Assembly (NCBI RefSeq): GCF_000421765.1
Contig: NZ_ATXQ01000007.1
Coordinates: 1-64,000 of the forward strand
Length of the DNA: 64,000 nt
Reading direction: 5' to 3'
Origin: Denitrificimonas caeni DSM 24390
GTDB lineage: Bacteria; Pseudomonadota; Gammaproteobacteria; Pseudomonadales; Pseudomonadaceae
The position numbers were made by a program, and so were the translations under genes. Below the pieces are notes generated by a model. The model was given only the letters and a program-made list of their open reading frames with translations, was not told the DNA's origin and searched no databases. Below, in pieces: positions 7,778 to 17,237 of this stretch. Every line of letters begins with the position of its first letter. Positions within the stretch are counted from its first letter, which is position 1.

Positions 7778-10249
7778 TTATGTGGCGGGCACCGGATTAG
7801 CACGTCTCTCCCGATAGGCGAGCAGCCTGAGTGCGTTGAACACAACCACCAGCGTCGAGCCTTCATGTACCGCAACCGCTGGACCGATGCCGAGCCCCAG
7901 GATCGTCGCAGGCACCAGTAGTACCACAACGCCAAGACTGATGAACAGGTTCTGCCGAATGATTGTGCGCGCTTGCCGGCTGAGTTCGACGGCGAACGGC
8001 AGAGAGGACAGGTCGTCGGCCATCAGGGCAACGTCGGCTGTTTCCAGCGCTACGTCCGATCCTGCCGCGCCCATGGCGATTCCCACTGTTGCATTGGCCA
8101 TGGCTGGGGCATCGTTGACACCATCGCCAACCATCGCAACGTCGCCGGTTTCTCGCAGCTTCTTGATTGCCTCCACCTTGTTTTCCGGCATCAGGTCGCC
8201 CCACGCCTCGTCTAAGCCGACTTGCTTGGCGACAGCATCAGCGACTCGCTGGTTGTCGCCGGAGATCATGATCATGCGGGTGATGCCGATCTCCCGTAGT
8301 CGCTCAAGCGCAGACCGTGCCGACGCGCGTGGCGTATCCATGAGGCCGATCACGCCAAGGTCGTTCCCATTCCGGCGGACCACCATGGTGGTCCGCCCCT
8401 CGTTGCGGAGCTGTTCGACAGCGGCGGCAACAAACTCCGACAAGGGTGGCAGGTCATCAGCGCCGAACATCTCGGCCTTGCCAATCTGCACCGTATCGTC
8501 TTCGATCCGAGCGACTACGCCCTGCCCGGTCAGGCTGCGAAGCCCGGACGCAGTAGACAGAGGTGCACCGCCAAGACGTTGCGTGCCATCGCGCACGATC
8601 GCGCGGGCCAGAGGATGGTCACTCAGTGCTTCGACCGCAACCGCCGTTGCCAGCAATTCGGCCTCACCAACGCCGGGGGCCGGTGATACGTCAGTGATAC
8701 GTGGGCGGCCTTCTGTGAGCGTGCCGGTTTTGTCGAACGCTAGCGCATGGAGTGATCCGAGCTTTTCGAGCGGAGCGCCTCCCTTGATCAGAACCCCGCC
8801 CCGCGCAGCGCGAGCAATACCAGAGAGCACGGCGCTCGGCGTAGCGATAGCGAGTGCACAAGGGCTGGCTGCGACCAGAACGGCCATCGCACGATAGAAG
8901 CTATCCCGGAATGGCTCGTCCACCACGACCCCTGCGAACAGCAGCAGCACCACAAGCGCCAGCACTGCCGGTACGAAAACACGCTCAAACCGATCTGTGA
9001 AACGCTGGGTCGGCGATTTTCGCGTCTCAGCTTCGCTGACCATTTTCACGATGCGAGCCAGCGCGTTTTCCGAGGAACGTTTGGTCACCACGATCTCGAT
9101 CGCGCCAGAACCATTGATAGTGCCTGCGAACACGCGATGCGCCGCGTCCAGCAGATCGGGCCGCGCGGTGGCTTCCGCGCGGTCAGTGACGGGACGCTTA
9201 TCGACTGGCACACTTTCCCCGGTGACAGGGGCCTGATCAACACTGCTTTCACCTGACACTACAAATCCGTCCGCTGGCAGGCGCTCATTGGGGAGGACGA
9301 TCACCACATCGCCCAGCGCCAGCGTCTCCACTGCGACCTCCATGATTTTGCCGTCACGACGGACCCTAGCGGTCGCCGGAGCAAGTTCGGCGAGCGCTTC
9401 AATCGCGCGCTTGGCGCGACCCATAGCGTAGTGTTCGAGTGAATGACCAAGGCTGAACAGGAACAGCAGAAGCGCACCTTCGGCCCATGCCCCGAGCGCC
9501 GCCGCGCCAGCCGCGGCGACCAACATCAGCGTGTCGATCTCGAAACGTTTGAGCTTCAGGTTCTGGAGCGCTTCTCCGACGGTGTAGAAGCCGCCGAAGA
9601 AGTACGCGCCGAGATAGCAGGCGAGCGGCAACCAACCTGGCACAGGCGTCAGTTTTTCGATTGCGAATCCCGTGGCGAGGAGTGCACCGCAGATCAGGGA
9701 GAAGATCAGCTCGCTATTGGCGCCGAAGATGCCGCCATGATGGTGGTCGGTATCTTCGCCGCTCTTGCGTCGGTCGCCGTCCGCCTCGTGCCAATGTGTT
9801 TTGGGCTTGCGGTCCACCCCGGCTTCTGCCAGCGCTACACGAATGTCATCCTCTGATGTCTGCTTACGGTCAAATTCCAGTCGTACCACGCCGCCGACGC
9901 TGACCTCGGCTTCGAGCACGCCGGGCAGATTCAGTAACTGTTCGGTTACCGTTCGCGCGCGCCGCTGGTGGGTGATGCCCTCGATGTTCCAGACGAGATG
10001 GCCGAACTGTTCGGTAATGCGCGCACCTGTTGTCTCGACCAGTTCGCGGATACGCGCGAGCGGAAGCATGTCGGGGTCATAGTGGATGCAGAGTTGATGC
10101 GTTGCCGAGGAGCCATCACGTCGGACATGGACATCCTCCACGCCCGCCTGGCCCCGCAGCTCGGCCAAGAGGCGCCCCACGCAGGCATCGGCGTCGTGCA
10201 AAATGTTCGGCAGCAGGATGGGGAGATCGAGACGCAGCTTGCTCGTCAT
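7778..10249 (-). CDS. P1B-4-type heavy-metal-exporting ATPase (CzcP/CoaT-like)
   Basis: The 823-residue P-type ATPase has two N-terminal ferredoxin-like HMA-type domains (about 1-65 and 75-145) that lack the usual CxxC metal site. A His-rich linker follows near 150-172 (THWHEADG, DTDHHHGG). The catalytic landmarks are intact: SPC in the transport helix (462-464), DKTGT with the phosphorylated Asp506, MVGDGVNDAPA, and HEGST in a late helix. SPC with HEGST is the signature of the P1B-4 class, which exports Zn, Co, Cd or Fe. The start overlaps the end of czcA by four bases (ATGA), so it is translationally coupled as the last gene of the czcCBA operon. It would pump metal from cytoplasm to periplasm, where CzcCBA expels it. 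GC is far above that of the flanking genes. Confidence 0.9.
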   Translation of the reverse strand: MTSKLRLDLPILLPNILHDADACVGRLLAELRGQAGVEDVHVRRDGSSATHQLCIHYDPDMLPLARIRELVETTGARITEQFGHLVWNIEGITHQRRARTVTEQLLNLPGVLEAEVSVGGVVRLEFDRKQTSEDDIRVALAEAGVDRKPKTHWHEADGDRRKSGEDTDHHHGGIFGANSELIFSLICGALLATGFAIEKLTPVPGWLPLACYLGAYFFGGFYTVGEALQNLKLKRFEIDTLMLVAAAGAAALGAWAEGALLLFLFSLGHSLEHYAMGRAKRAIEALAELAPATARVRRDGKIMEVAVETLALGDVVIVLPNERLPADGFVVSGESSVDQAPVTGESVPVDKRPVTDRAEATARPDLLDAAHRVFAGTINGSGAIEIVVTKRSSENALARIVKMVSEAETRKSPTQRFTDRFERVFVPAVLALVVLLLFAGVVVDEPFRDSFYRAMAVLVAASPCALAIATPSAVLSGIARAARGGVLIKGGAPLEKLGSLHALAFDKTGTLTEGRPRITDVSPAPGVGEAELLATAVAVEALSDHPLARAIVRDGTQRLGGAPLSTASGLRSLTGQGVVARIEDDTVQIGKAEMFGADDLPPLSEFVAAAVEQLRNEGRTTMVVRRNGNDLGVIGLMDTPRASARSALERLREIGITRMIMISGDNQRVADAVAKQVGLDEAWGDLMPENKVEAIKKLRETGDVAMVGDGVNDAPAMANATVGIAMGAAGSDVALETADVALMADDLSSLPFAVELSRQARTIIRQNLFISLGVVVLLVPATILGLGIGPAVAVHEGSTLVVVFNALRLLAYRERRANPVPAT

Positions 10250-13200
10250 GTGCGTGCTCCCCCTTTACGGGTCTTTGGCTTCGCAGCTCGTGCGGCGAAG
10301 GTAGGCAGCACCAGCAGGGTCAATACAGTGGCCGTGATCAGGCCGCCGATGACGACGGTGGCCAGCGGCTTCTGCACTTCGGCCCCGGAGCCGGTCGCGA
10401 TCGCCATCGGAATGAAACCGACGATGGCCACCAGCGCCGTGGTCAGCACCGCACGCAGGCGACTGGCCGCGCCGCCAGCGGCGGCCTCCAGCGGCGAATC
10501 GCCTGCGGTCAAGCGTTCGCGGATCGCCTGCATCAGCACCAGGCCGTTGAGCGTCGCCACGCCCGACACGGCAATGAAACCCACGGCTGCCGATACCGAG
10601 AAGGGCATGCCGCGCAGCATCAGCGCCAATGCACCTCCCACCAACGCCAATGGCACGCAGACGAACACCAGCGCTGCTTCACGGATCGTGCCCAGTGCCA
10701 TGTACAGCAGGCTTCCGATCAGCAGGAACACGACCGGGATCACCAACGCCAACCGTGCCTCGGCGCGCTGCAGGTTCTCGAACTGCCCGCCCCACGTCAG
10801 ATACACCCCCGCTGGAAGCAATACATCGGCCACCGCGGCCTGTGCTTCCTGGACGAACCCGCCCAGGTCGCGACCGCGTACGTTCGCCTGAACCACGATC
10901 CGTCGGCTGCCGTTGTTGCGGCTGATCTGGCTGGGACCTTCGCTGACGTCGATACGCGCAACGGAGGCCAACGGCACCACCATGCCGTCAGGCGCGACGA
11001 TGGGCAGCGCAGCGAGCTGCGCCGGATCGTTGCGCGCGTCTTCGTCAAACCGGATCACCACATCGAAGCGGCGGTCGCCCTCAAAGATTTTGCCAGCCGA
11101 GGTGCCACCGATGCCGGTCGCGACCGCTTCGCTGACATCGGCAGCCGTCAAGCCGTACTGCGCGGCGGCGGCGTGATCGACCCGCACCGTGAGCGTCGGC
11201 AGTCCCGAAACCTGTTCCACACGGACGTCGGCGGCACCCTCTACGCCACGCAGCTTGAGCGCGACCTGATCCGCGGTTCTCTGCAAGATGTCGAAGTCGT
11301 CGCCGAAGACCATTACGGCCAAGTCGGTACGCACGCCGGAAATCAGCTCGTTGAAACGCAGTTCGATGGGTTGGCTGAACTCGAACGCATTGCCGATCTG
11401 GTTGCCGACGATGGACTCAAGCCGGCTGATCAGCTCTTCCTTGTCCAATGATCGGTCGGGCCATTCCGAGCGAGGCTTGAGCACGATCACGCTGTCGGAG
11501 ATGTTGATCGGCATCGGATCGATGGCCGCTTCCGCCGTACCCGTGCGTGAGAAGATGGTCCTCACTTCCGGCTCACTCGTCAGTGCCCTCTCTAGGGCAA
11601 GCTGCATCGACAGCGATTGCTCAAGCGAAGCAGAAGGAACCCGCAGGGCCTGCATCGCGAGGTTGCCTTCGTCGAGCGTGGGCATGAACTCGCGACCCAG
11701 CGAGATGAAAGCTACCGAGCCGATCGCGAGCATGAGAACAGCGCCTGCAAGTACGGCACGTGGCCGCGTTACCGCGATGCGGATGACCGGTTCGACCTTG
11801 CCTCGCACGTATCGGATGAGGCGAGTTTCGTGCTCGCCATCATGTCCGTGTTCATGAACATGTTCATGCTCATGTTCTTGCTCTGGGATATGCTGGGACT
11901 TGGTCTTGGGTTCGCGCACGAACAGCGCCGCCATCGCCGGCACAAAGGTGAACGACAAGATGAATGCACCGACCAAGGCAAGCATGAGGGTCGCCGCCAT
12001 GGGCTGGAAGGTCTTACCCTCGACGCCTTCCAGCGTGAGGATCGGTGCGAATACCAGCAGGATGATGGTCTGGCCGAAAGCAGCGGGCCGCACCATCTTG
12101 CGCGCCGCCTGGATCGCCACGCCCAGCCGCTCGCCTGCGGATAATGCACGACCCAACTCGGCCCGCTTCTGGCCAAGCATGAGCAGCGTCGCCTCGATTA
12201 CGATCACCGCACCATCGACGAGGATGCCGAAATCGAGCGCGCCCAGGCTCATCAGGTTGCCGCTGATCTCGAAGCGATTCATGCCGATCACTGCGAATAG
12301 GAATGACAACGGGATCACCAGTGCAGTGATAGCTGCCGCGCGGAAGTTGCCCAGCAACAGAAACAACACGGCGATGACCAGTAGCGCACCTTCGGTCAGG
12401 TTCTTGGCGACCGTCTTGATCGTGGAATTCACCAGTTCGCTGCGATCAAGCACGGGTTCGGCCACGATGTTCGGTGGCAGGGAGCGATTGACTTCGGCAA
12501 GGCGTTCGGCCGCGGCCTGCGCCACGGTGCGGCTGTTGCCGTCGGCGATCATCAATGCAGTGCCGAGCACGGTTTCGTGCCCATCGCGCGTGGCGGCGCC
12601 CAGACGCGGCGCCTGCCCCAGACCGACGCTCGCCACGTCCGAGACGCGGATGACGAAGCCGTTGCGATTGGCGACAGGCGCCTGCGCCAGATCGTCGACG
12701 GTCTGCGCAAGGGCATCTGTCCGAACGATCAGACCCTCGCCAGCACGCTGGATGAATCCGGCACCTGCTTGGACATTGGAACGTTCAAGCGCCTGCACGA
12801 GATCACCCAGGCCGAGGCCGTAGGCTGCCAGCTGTTCGGCATTCGGGCGGATGGCATATTCCTTGACATAGCCACCGATCGTGTCGACGCCCGCAAGCCC
12901 CGGAGCCGAGCGCATCTGCGGCGCAATGATCCAGTCCTGCACAGTGCGCAGGTAGGTGGCACGCTCCTCTGGCGTCGTGAGGCGGTCGCCTTCCGGCGTC
13001 AGATAGACCTCGTTGGCCTGCCAACCCGGTTCGTTCGGTTGACCGACGTTCGCCGGATCGAACGGCGTGAAATCCACCGTCCACATCAGTACTTCGCCCA
13101 GACCCGTGGTCACCGGCGACATCATCGGCGTCACCCCTTCGGGCAACTCCTCCTCCACTTCGCGCATGCGTTCGGCCACTTGCTGGCGTGCGAAGTAGAT

Positions 13201-13506
13201 GTCGGTCTGGTCGGTGAAAATGGCGGTGACCTGGGAGAATCCGTTACGTGAGATCGAGCGGGTGCTAGTCAGCCCGGGGATGCCGGCCAAGGCTGTTTCA
13301 AGTGGATAGGTTACCTGGCGCTCGATCTGACCGGGCGCGAGCGCGGGCGCTATGGTGTTGATCTGCACCTGGCGGTTGGTGATGTCTGGCACGGCATCAA
13401 TTGGGAGCTTGTTGAGCTGGAACAGGCCATAAACCACGAGGAGCGTCGCGACGAAGACCACGGCCCAGCGGAAGCGGACCGCTGTTTCAATAATGAACTT
13501 GAACAT
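10246..13506 (-). CDS. czcA: Heavy-metal efflux RND transporter, CzcA-type
   Basis: The 1086-residue inner-membrane RND proton antiporter is the metal pump of a tripartite CzcCBA efflux system. It begins MFKFIIETAVRFRW as CzcA/CusA proteins do. It carries the HME-class helix motif DFGILVDGAVIVIE (about residue 423), with the paired Asp and Glu typical of Zn/Co/Cd pumps; Cu/Ag pumps of the CusA type lack this set. A His/Glu-rich cytoplasmic insert (EQEHEHEHVHEHGHDGEH) follows around 545-565 and is a plausible metal-sensing loop. The length is normal. It starts 11 bp after czcB and overlaps the downstream ATPase gene. The very high GC indicates transfer from a GC-rich donor. The metal is inferred from motifs, not measured. 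Confidence 0.93.
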   Translation of the reverse strand: MFKFIIETAVRFRWAVVFVATLLVVYGLFQLNKLPIDAVPDITNRQVQINTIAPALAPGQIERQVTYPLETALAGIPGLTSTRSISRNGFSQVTAIFTDQTDIYFARQQVAERMREVEEELPEGVTPMMSPVTTGLGEVLMWTVDFTPFDPANVGQPNEPGWQANEVYLTPEGDRLTTPEERATYLRTVQDWIIAPQMRSAPGLAGVDTIGGYVKEYAIRPNAEQLAAYGLGLGDLVQALERSNVQAGAGFIQRAGEGLIVRTDALAQTVDDLAQAPVANRNGFVIRVSDVASVGLGQAPRLGAATRDGHETVLGTALMIADGNSRTVAQAAAERLAEVNRSLPPNIVAEPVLDRSELVNSTIKTVAKNLTEGALLVIAVLFLLLGNFRAAAITALVIPLSFLFAVIGMNRFEISGNLMSLGALDFGILVDGAVIVIEATLLMLGQKRAELGRALSAGERLGVAIQAARKMVRPAAFGQTIILLVFAPILTLEGVEGKTFQPMAATLMLALVGAFILSFTFVPAMAALFVREPKTKSQHIPEQEHEHEHVHEHGHDGEHETRLIRYVRGKVEPVIRIAVTRPRAVLAGAVLMLAIGSVAFISLGREFMPTLDEGNLAMQALRVPSASLEQSLSMQLALERALTSEPEVRTIFSRTGTAEAAIDPMPINISDSVIVLKPRSEWPDRSLDKEELISRLESIVGNQIGNAFEFSQPIELRFNELISGVRTDLAVMVFGDDFDILQRTADQVALKLRGVEGAADVRVEQVSGLPTLTVRVDHAAAAQYGLTAADVSEAVATGIGGTSAGKIFEGDRRFDVVIRFDEDARNDPAQLAALPIVAPDGMVVPLASVARIDVSEGPSQISRNNGSRRIVVQANVRGRDLGGFVQEAQAAVADVLLPAGVYLTWGGQFENLQRAEARLALVIPVVFLLIGSLLYMALGTIREAALVFVCVPLALVGGALALMLRGMPFSVSAAVGFIAVSGVATLNGLVLMQAIRERLTAGDSPLEAAAGGAASRLRAVLTTALVAIVGFIPMAIATGSGAEVQKPLATVVIGGLITATVLTLLVLPTFAARAAKPKTRKGGART

Positions 13507-13517
13507 ATGAGTAGTCC

Positions 13518-14705
13518 TTAGTGGCCGTGTTCGGCTTCGCCCTTGGCGAGTTCGGCCTTCAACAGGAAGGCATTCATTCCGGCAATGCGTTCATCGCCAG
13601 ACAGTCCATTGAGAATCTCGATGGACTCGCCTGCGCGCCGACCCGCGAGCACCGGTGTAACGCGGAAGCCATTGTCATCAGCCACGAACACCACTGATCG
13701 TCCCTCCACGGTTTGAACGGCATCGGCGGGGACGGTCAGACCACCTTCCTGGCTGTTTGTGACGACGGTCCCTGTCACGGGGGACCCAGCAGGCGGTAAG
13801 GCACTTGAAGTCGATAGCGCGCGAATAACAGCTGCACCGCTTTGCTCGCGCGCATTGGCGGCTACGCCAACGACCACGGCTTCGAAGCTGCCAGACGGAC
13901 CTGTGACTTGGAGACGAGCTCCAGAGGTAACCTCGGATGCCAATGCGGGAGGAGCGTTGAAGACGAGCTCCACTCGCGCCGGATCGGAGATTTCCGCGAC
14001 GGCGCCGCCCGCTGCAACGAAGCCACCTGCCGTGATAGGGACTGCGCCGATTACGCCCACGATGGGGCTGACGATACTGAGGCGCCCCGACGCATCCGGT
14101 GAGCCACTTGCCACGACCTGCGCGTGCGCCGCTCTTGCTGCAGCGTCAGCGGCGAGTGAGCGGGCGCGAGATGCTTCCATTTCCTGACGAGCGACAATCC
14201 CCTGTTCGACGAGGTTCAAGTCGCGCTGATAAGCGAGGCGCGCAGCTTCGGCCTCGGCAACTGCGGCATCGGCGTTTGCACGCAAAGTAGCTGCATCGCC
14301 ACTGACTATGACAGCCAGGAGCTGACCGGCTTCAACCGATGAGCCCGGGGCGACGTGTATCTGCTCGACCCTTCCGCCCGTGATCGCCGCTACGACCGCC
14401 CGAGCGCCCACTGCAGACTCGACCCGGCCTGACAGCCGATACTCGTTACCGCCGCCGCGGCCCACGTCTACGATGCTGATACCCGAGGCTTCGATTTGCC
14501 TCGCGGTTAATGCGACGACACCTTCCTCGGATGGCGCATCCTCGTGCTCGTCCTGCTGGTCAGGATCATTGTGAGCGGCGTGCTCATCATCCTCGACGTG
14601 AGCGGCGTGCTCCGAGTGCGGGATGAGCTGGGCAAGGCCGAAGCCAGTACCAAGGGCAACAAGTAGGACTGCTCCACAGAGGAGCCGGATATTTGTGGTT
14701 GTCAT
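13518..14705 (-). CDS. czcB: Efflux RND periplasmic adaptor, CzcB-type
   Basis: The 395-residue membrane-fusion protein has an N-terminal membrane anchor (residues 7-28). A His/Asp/Glu-rich segment follows (residues 30-60, with HSEHAAHVEDDEHAAHN) and could bind metal in the periplasm. After it come the barrel-sandwich hybrid halves (AAITGGRVEQIHVAPGSSVEAGQ and IVSPIVGVIGAVPITAGGFV), a coiled-coil hairpin rich in Ala/Glu between them, and a beta-barrel domain. This is the adaptor linking CzcA to CzcC. It lies 10 bp downstream of czcC and 11 bp upstream of czcA in one operon. Confidence 0.88.
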   Translation of the reverse strand: MTTTNIRLLCGAVLLVALGTGFGLAQLIPHSEHAAHVEDDEHAAHNDPDQQDEHEDAPSEEGVVALTARQIEASGISIVDVGRGGGNEYRLSGRVESAVGARAVVAAITGGRVEQIHVAPGSSVEAGQLLAVIVSGDAATLRANADAAVAEAEAARLAYQRDLNLVEQGIVARQEMEASRARSLAADAAARAAHAQVVASGSPDASGRLSIVSPIVGVIGAVPITAGGFVAAGGAVAEISDPARVELVFNAPPALASEVTSGARLQVTGPSGSFEAVVVGVAANAREQSGAAVIRALSTSSALPPAGSPVTGTVVTNSQEGGLTVPADAVQTVEGRSVVFVADDNGFRVTPVLAGRRAGESIEILNGLSGDERIAGMNAFLLKAELAKGEAEHGH

Positions 14706-14715
14706 CTATGCTTCC

Positions 14716-15954
14716 TCAAAATGGGGTGCGGCCGTCAAGGCGCGCGAGTTCGACTTCTGCACGGACGCGCGCTATGCGTGCGTCCACAGCGGTATTGCGT
14801 GCGGCAATCAAGGCAGACCGTATGCTGCGCAGCTCCAACTGCGAGATGCGCCCGGCATCGAAGCCAGCGCGTGCAAGGCGGTAGGCTTCTTCGGCAGAAG
14901 CGACGCCGTTATCGGCAGCACGTGTCCGGGTGATCGATGCAGTGAGGCGGGCTTGTGCAGCACTGCGATCTGCCTGGACCTCCAATTTCAAACCGGTCAG
15001 CCGCGCCTCGGCAGCTCGCTGCTCGGCACGCGCTGCACTGATAGCGCCCTTATTCCTATCGAACAGCGGAACGGATACGCTGATGCCGAACATAAGTGCT
15101 TGGGAGTCGTATTCTTGGAATCGTCGGACACCGAGCGACGCGGTCACGTCGGGACGAGCACGCAGTCGCTCCACGGTTACGGATTGACCAGCCGCATCCA
15201 GTTCGGCTTCGGCAATCTGAACAGCCAAGGGATTGCGTACATCCTGTGCAAAGGGGCTGGGTGCGCGATCTAGCAGGCTGGTTCCGATGGATGTGACAGG
15301 TTCGGTCAGCATCGCTGCTGCGGCGAGACGCGCGAAAGCCGCATCTCGGTTTGCCTGTGTTTCGTCCACGACGGCACGAGCAGCCTCCACCTCGCTTTCG
15401 GCCTGGATGCCACGAAGCGTGGGCTCACGACCTTCTTCTATAAGGGCCATCACCGCGCTTGCATCCGCCTGCGTCAGCGACAGTGCCTCGACGGCCAGCT
15501 CATACTGCAAGGAAGCGGCTTCCGCCTCGGCATAGATCAGCGCCAGGCGGCCGGCCACTGCCCATCGCGATTGGTCGCGGCGCAGAGCAGCCGCGTCAGC
15601 TGCCGCCCGGGCGGCACCAATACGTGCACCCCGCTGTCCCCACAGTTCCAGGGGTTGGCTGACGGAAAACGTGGTCTCTGCGGCGTCATAGCCAGTGAAC
15701 GGCGCGCTGCCGTAAGCGTTCTCGGCCTCCAGGGTGACGGAAGGATTAGGTAATGCACGGGCCTGTTGCGCGCGCGCATTGGCGGCGTCGAGCAACGCTT
15801 CGGCTTCTAGTGTCGCCGGGGTTCGATCGAGATGCTCTGTCAAGGTCTCATAAGATGGGGCTGGGTCTGCCAGAGCGGGCGGAGCTAATACAAGCGCTGC
15901 GGCAACCGCAGCAAAGCCAACCGCATACAGCGGCTGGCCAAGCAGCATGGACAT
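14716..15954 (-). CDS. czcC: Outer-membrane efflux channel, CzcC-type (TolC family)
   Basis: The protein of about 412 residues is the outer-membrane factor of the CzcCBA system. I chose the ATG at 15954 over a longer frame starting at 16107. A GGGAG ribosome site lies six bases upstream, and the protein then begins with a proper signal peptide (MSMLLGQPLYAVGFAAVAAA ... PPALA). The two OEP repeats are visible as long Ala/Glu/Arg-rich helices, with ARALPNPSVTLEAENAYG after the signal region and the second repeat beginning near VQIAEAELDAAGQSV. It is the first gene of the minus-strand operon. An alternative start two codons in is possible. Confidence 0.88.
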   Translation of the reverse strand: MSMLLGQPLYAVGFAAVAAALVLAPPALADPAPSYETLTEHLDRTPATLEAEALLDAANARAQQARALPNPSVTLEAENAYGSAPFTGYDAAETTFSVSQPLELWGQRGARIGAARAAADAAALRRDQSRWAVAGRLALIYAEAEAASLQYELAVEALSLTQADASAVMALIEEGREPTLRGIQAESEVEAARAVVDETQANRDAAFARLAAAAMLTEPVTSIGTSLLDRAPSPFAQDVRNPLAVQIAEAELDAAGQSVTVERLRARPDVTASLGVRRFQEYDSQALMFGISVSVPLFDRNKGAISAARAEQRAAEARLTGLKLEVQADRSAAQARLTASITRTRAADNGVASAEEAYRLARAGFDAGRISQLELRSIRSALIAARNTAVDARIARVRAEVELARLDGRTPF

Positions 15955-16562
15955 GGAAATCTCCCAAAGCTTATGATGGATTGTCCTAAACTTATTGATG
16001 ACTCGCTGTATCGGGCTTAGACGTAGCCCAACGAAATTTGGTGCTGAAGATATAGGAAGGATCACCTGCTCCCGCATTCTTGACATCCCATAATTTTTTT
16101 TGAACACCCCTACATCCCCACATAATTATTGCTGTTTGAGCGAAAGGGCTCAGGCTTCCTGCCGAATTCGAAAATATTTGGACAGTTGAAGCAGAAAGAC
16201 GAGCCAAGACCAGTTACCCGGAGATACTAACCTTCCTCAGCTATCGTCAAGGTGTCCGGCACATTACAATAATGTTATGTAAAGCCAGTTAGCAACTAGA
16301 TATATTAGTATTGCGCTTGCTGACAAGCTTTGAGCAATCCGCACCGCTTGCTCAAATAAAAAATGCATACGACAAATTTCCGCCCCTAAAAATTGACAGG
16401 AAGACATGCTGAATCGTATCCAAATAAACCAAGCAGGCTTGATAACGGCACACTAACACAAGGAATATAACATGCATAAAAACTTATAACCGCAAGTCAA
16501 CTCAGCTCAATAACTTTTTTAATAAAGTTCAGAATCAGGCATATTTAACAGGGTAAAATCAT
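15955..16562. promoter_or_regulatory. Divergent control region between czcCBA-P and czcRS
   Basis: This 608-bp gene-free region separates the GC-rich efflux operon (leftward) from the two-component genes (rightward). Composition falls sharply across it. It holds an interrupted palindrome, ACATTACAATAATGT, at 16261-16275, a plausible regulator site. A possible sigma-70 promoter for the regulator genes has TTGACA at 16393 followed 18 bases later by TATCCA. Both sites are read from sequence only. Confidence 0.45.
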
Positions 16563-17237
16563 ATGCGCATACTTGTAATCGAGGATGAGCCAAAAGCTGC
16601 CGATTATTTGCAAAAAGGTCTAAGCGAAAACGGATATATTGTAGATAAATCATTAAACGGGATTGACGGCCTCCACCTTGTAAGCCAACACAACTACGAC
16701 TTGGTAATACTTGATGTCAACCTTCCAGGCCTAGATGGCTGGGATGTATTAAAACTTATCCGAGATCGTAGCAATACGCGTGTGATTATGCTGACAGCTC
16801 GAGGTCGCTTATCTGATAAAGTTAAGGGTCTGGATTTGGGTGCGGATGATTTTTTAGTAAAACCTTTTGAATTCCCAGAATTGCTGGCTCGTATTCGTAC
16901 ATTATTACGGCGTAGAGAGAATATAGCCATAGCCTCTATCCTAAAAGTAGCTGATTTGGAAATAGATTCAGTCGGGCATCGCGCATTTCGAGGTTCGAAG
17001 CGTATCGACCTAACCAGCAAAGAGTTTTCCCTCCTACACTTATTGATGCAGCATACCAAAGAAGTTTTATCACGGACGCAAATCATTTCATTAGTATGGG
17101 ACATGAATTTTGACTGTAACACCAACGTCGTTGAAGTTTCTATCCGCAGGCTTCGCGCCAAGGTTGACGAACCGTTTGAGAGAAAATTGATTCACACGAT
17201 TCGAGGTGTGGGTTATGTTCTCGAGGACAGGGAATGA
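16563..17237 (+). CDS. czcR: Heavy-metal response regulator, CzcR/CopR-type
   Basis: The 224-residue OmpR-family response regulator has a receiver domain (1-115) with acidic pocket EDEPKAAD, phospho-acceptor Asp in [13 protein letters not shown] (about residue 51), Thr in MLTARG and Lys in DDFLVKPF. A winged-helix DNA-binding domain follows (125-222, ending [12 protein letters not shown]). The sequence is of the CzcR/CopR/IrlR metal-responsive type. It is divergent from the efflux operon it presumably activates and overlaps the kinase gene by four bases. Its codon use is AT-rich like the host and unlike the efflux genes. Confidence 0.88.
   Translation: MRILVIEDEPKAADYLQKGLSENGYIVDKSLNGIDGLHLVSQHNYDLVILDVNLPGLDGWDVLKLIRDRSNTRVIMLTARGRLSDKVKGLDLGADDFLVKPFEFPELLARIRTLLRRRENIAIASILKVADLEIDSVGHRAFRGSKRIDLTSKEFSLLHLLMQHTKEVLSRTQIISLVWDMNFDCNTNVVEVSIRRLRAKVDEPFERKLIHTIRGVGYVLEDRE

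Noticed and set aside
7836-12144. Many long plus-strand open frames across the P-type ATPase and czcA region, up to 473 codons
   Set aside because: They are antisense shadows in very GC-rich DNA, where stop codons are rare. Their products are low-complexity (Arg/His/Ala-rich) and match no family.
15955-16107. 51-codon N-terminal extension of CzcC
   Set aside because: It puts the signal peptide in the middle of the protein, and the internal ATG at 15954 has a good GGGAG ribosome site.
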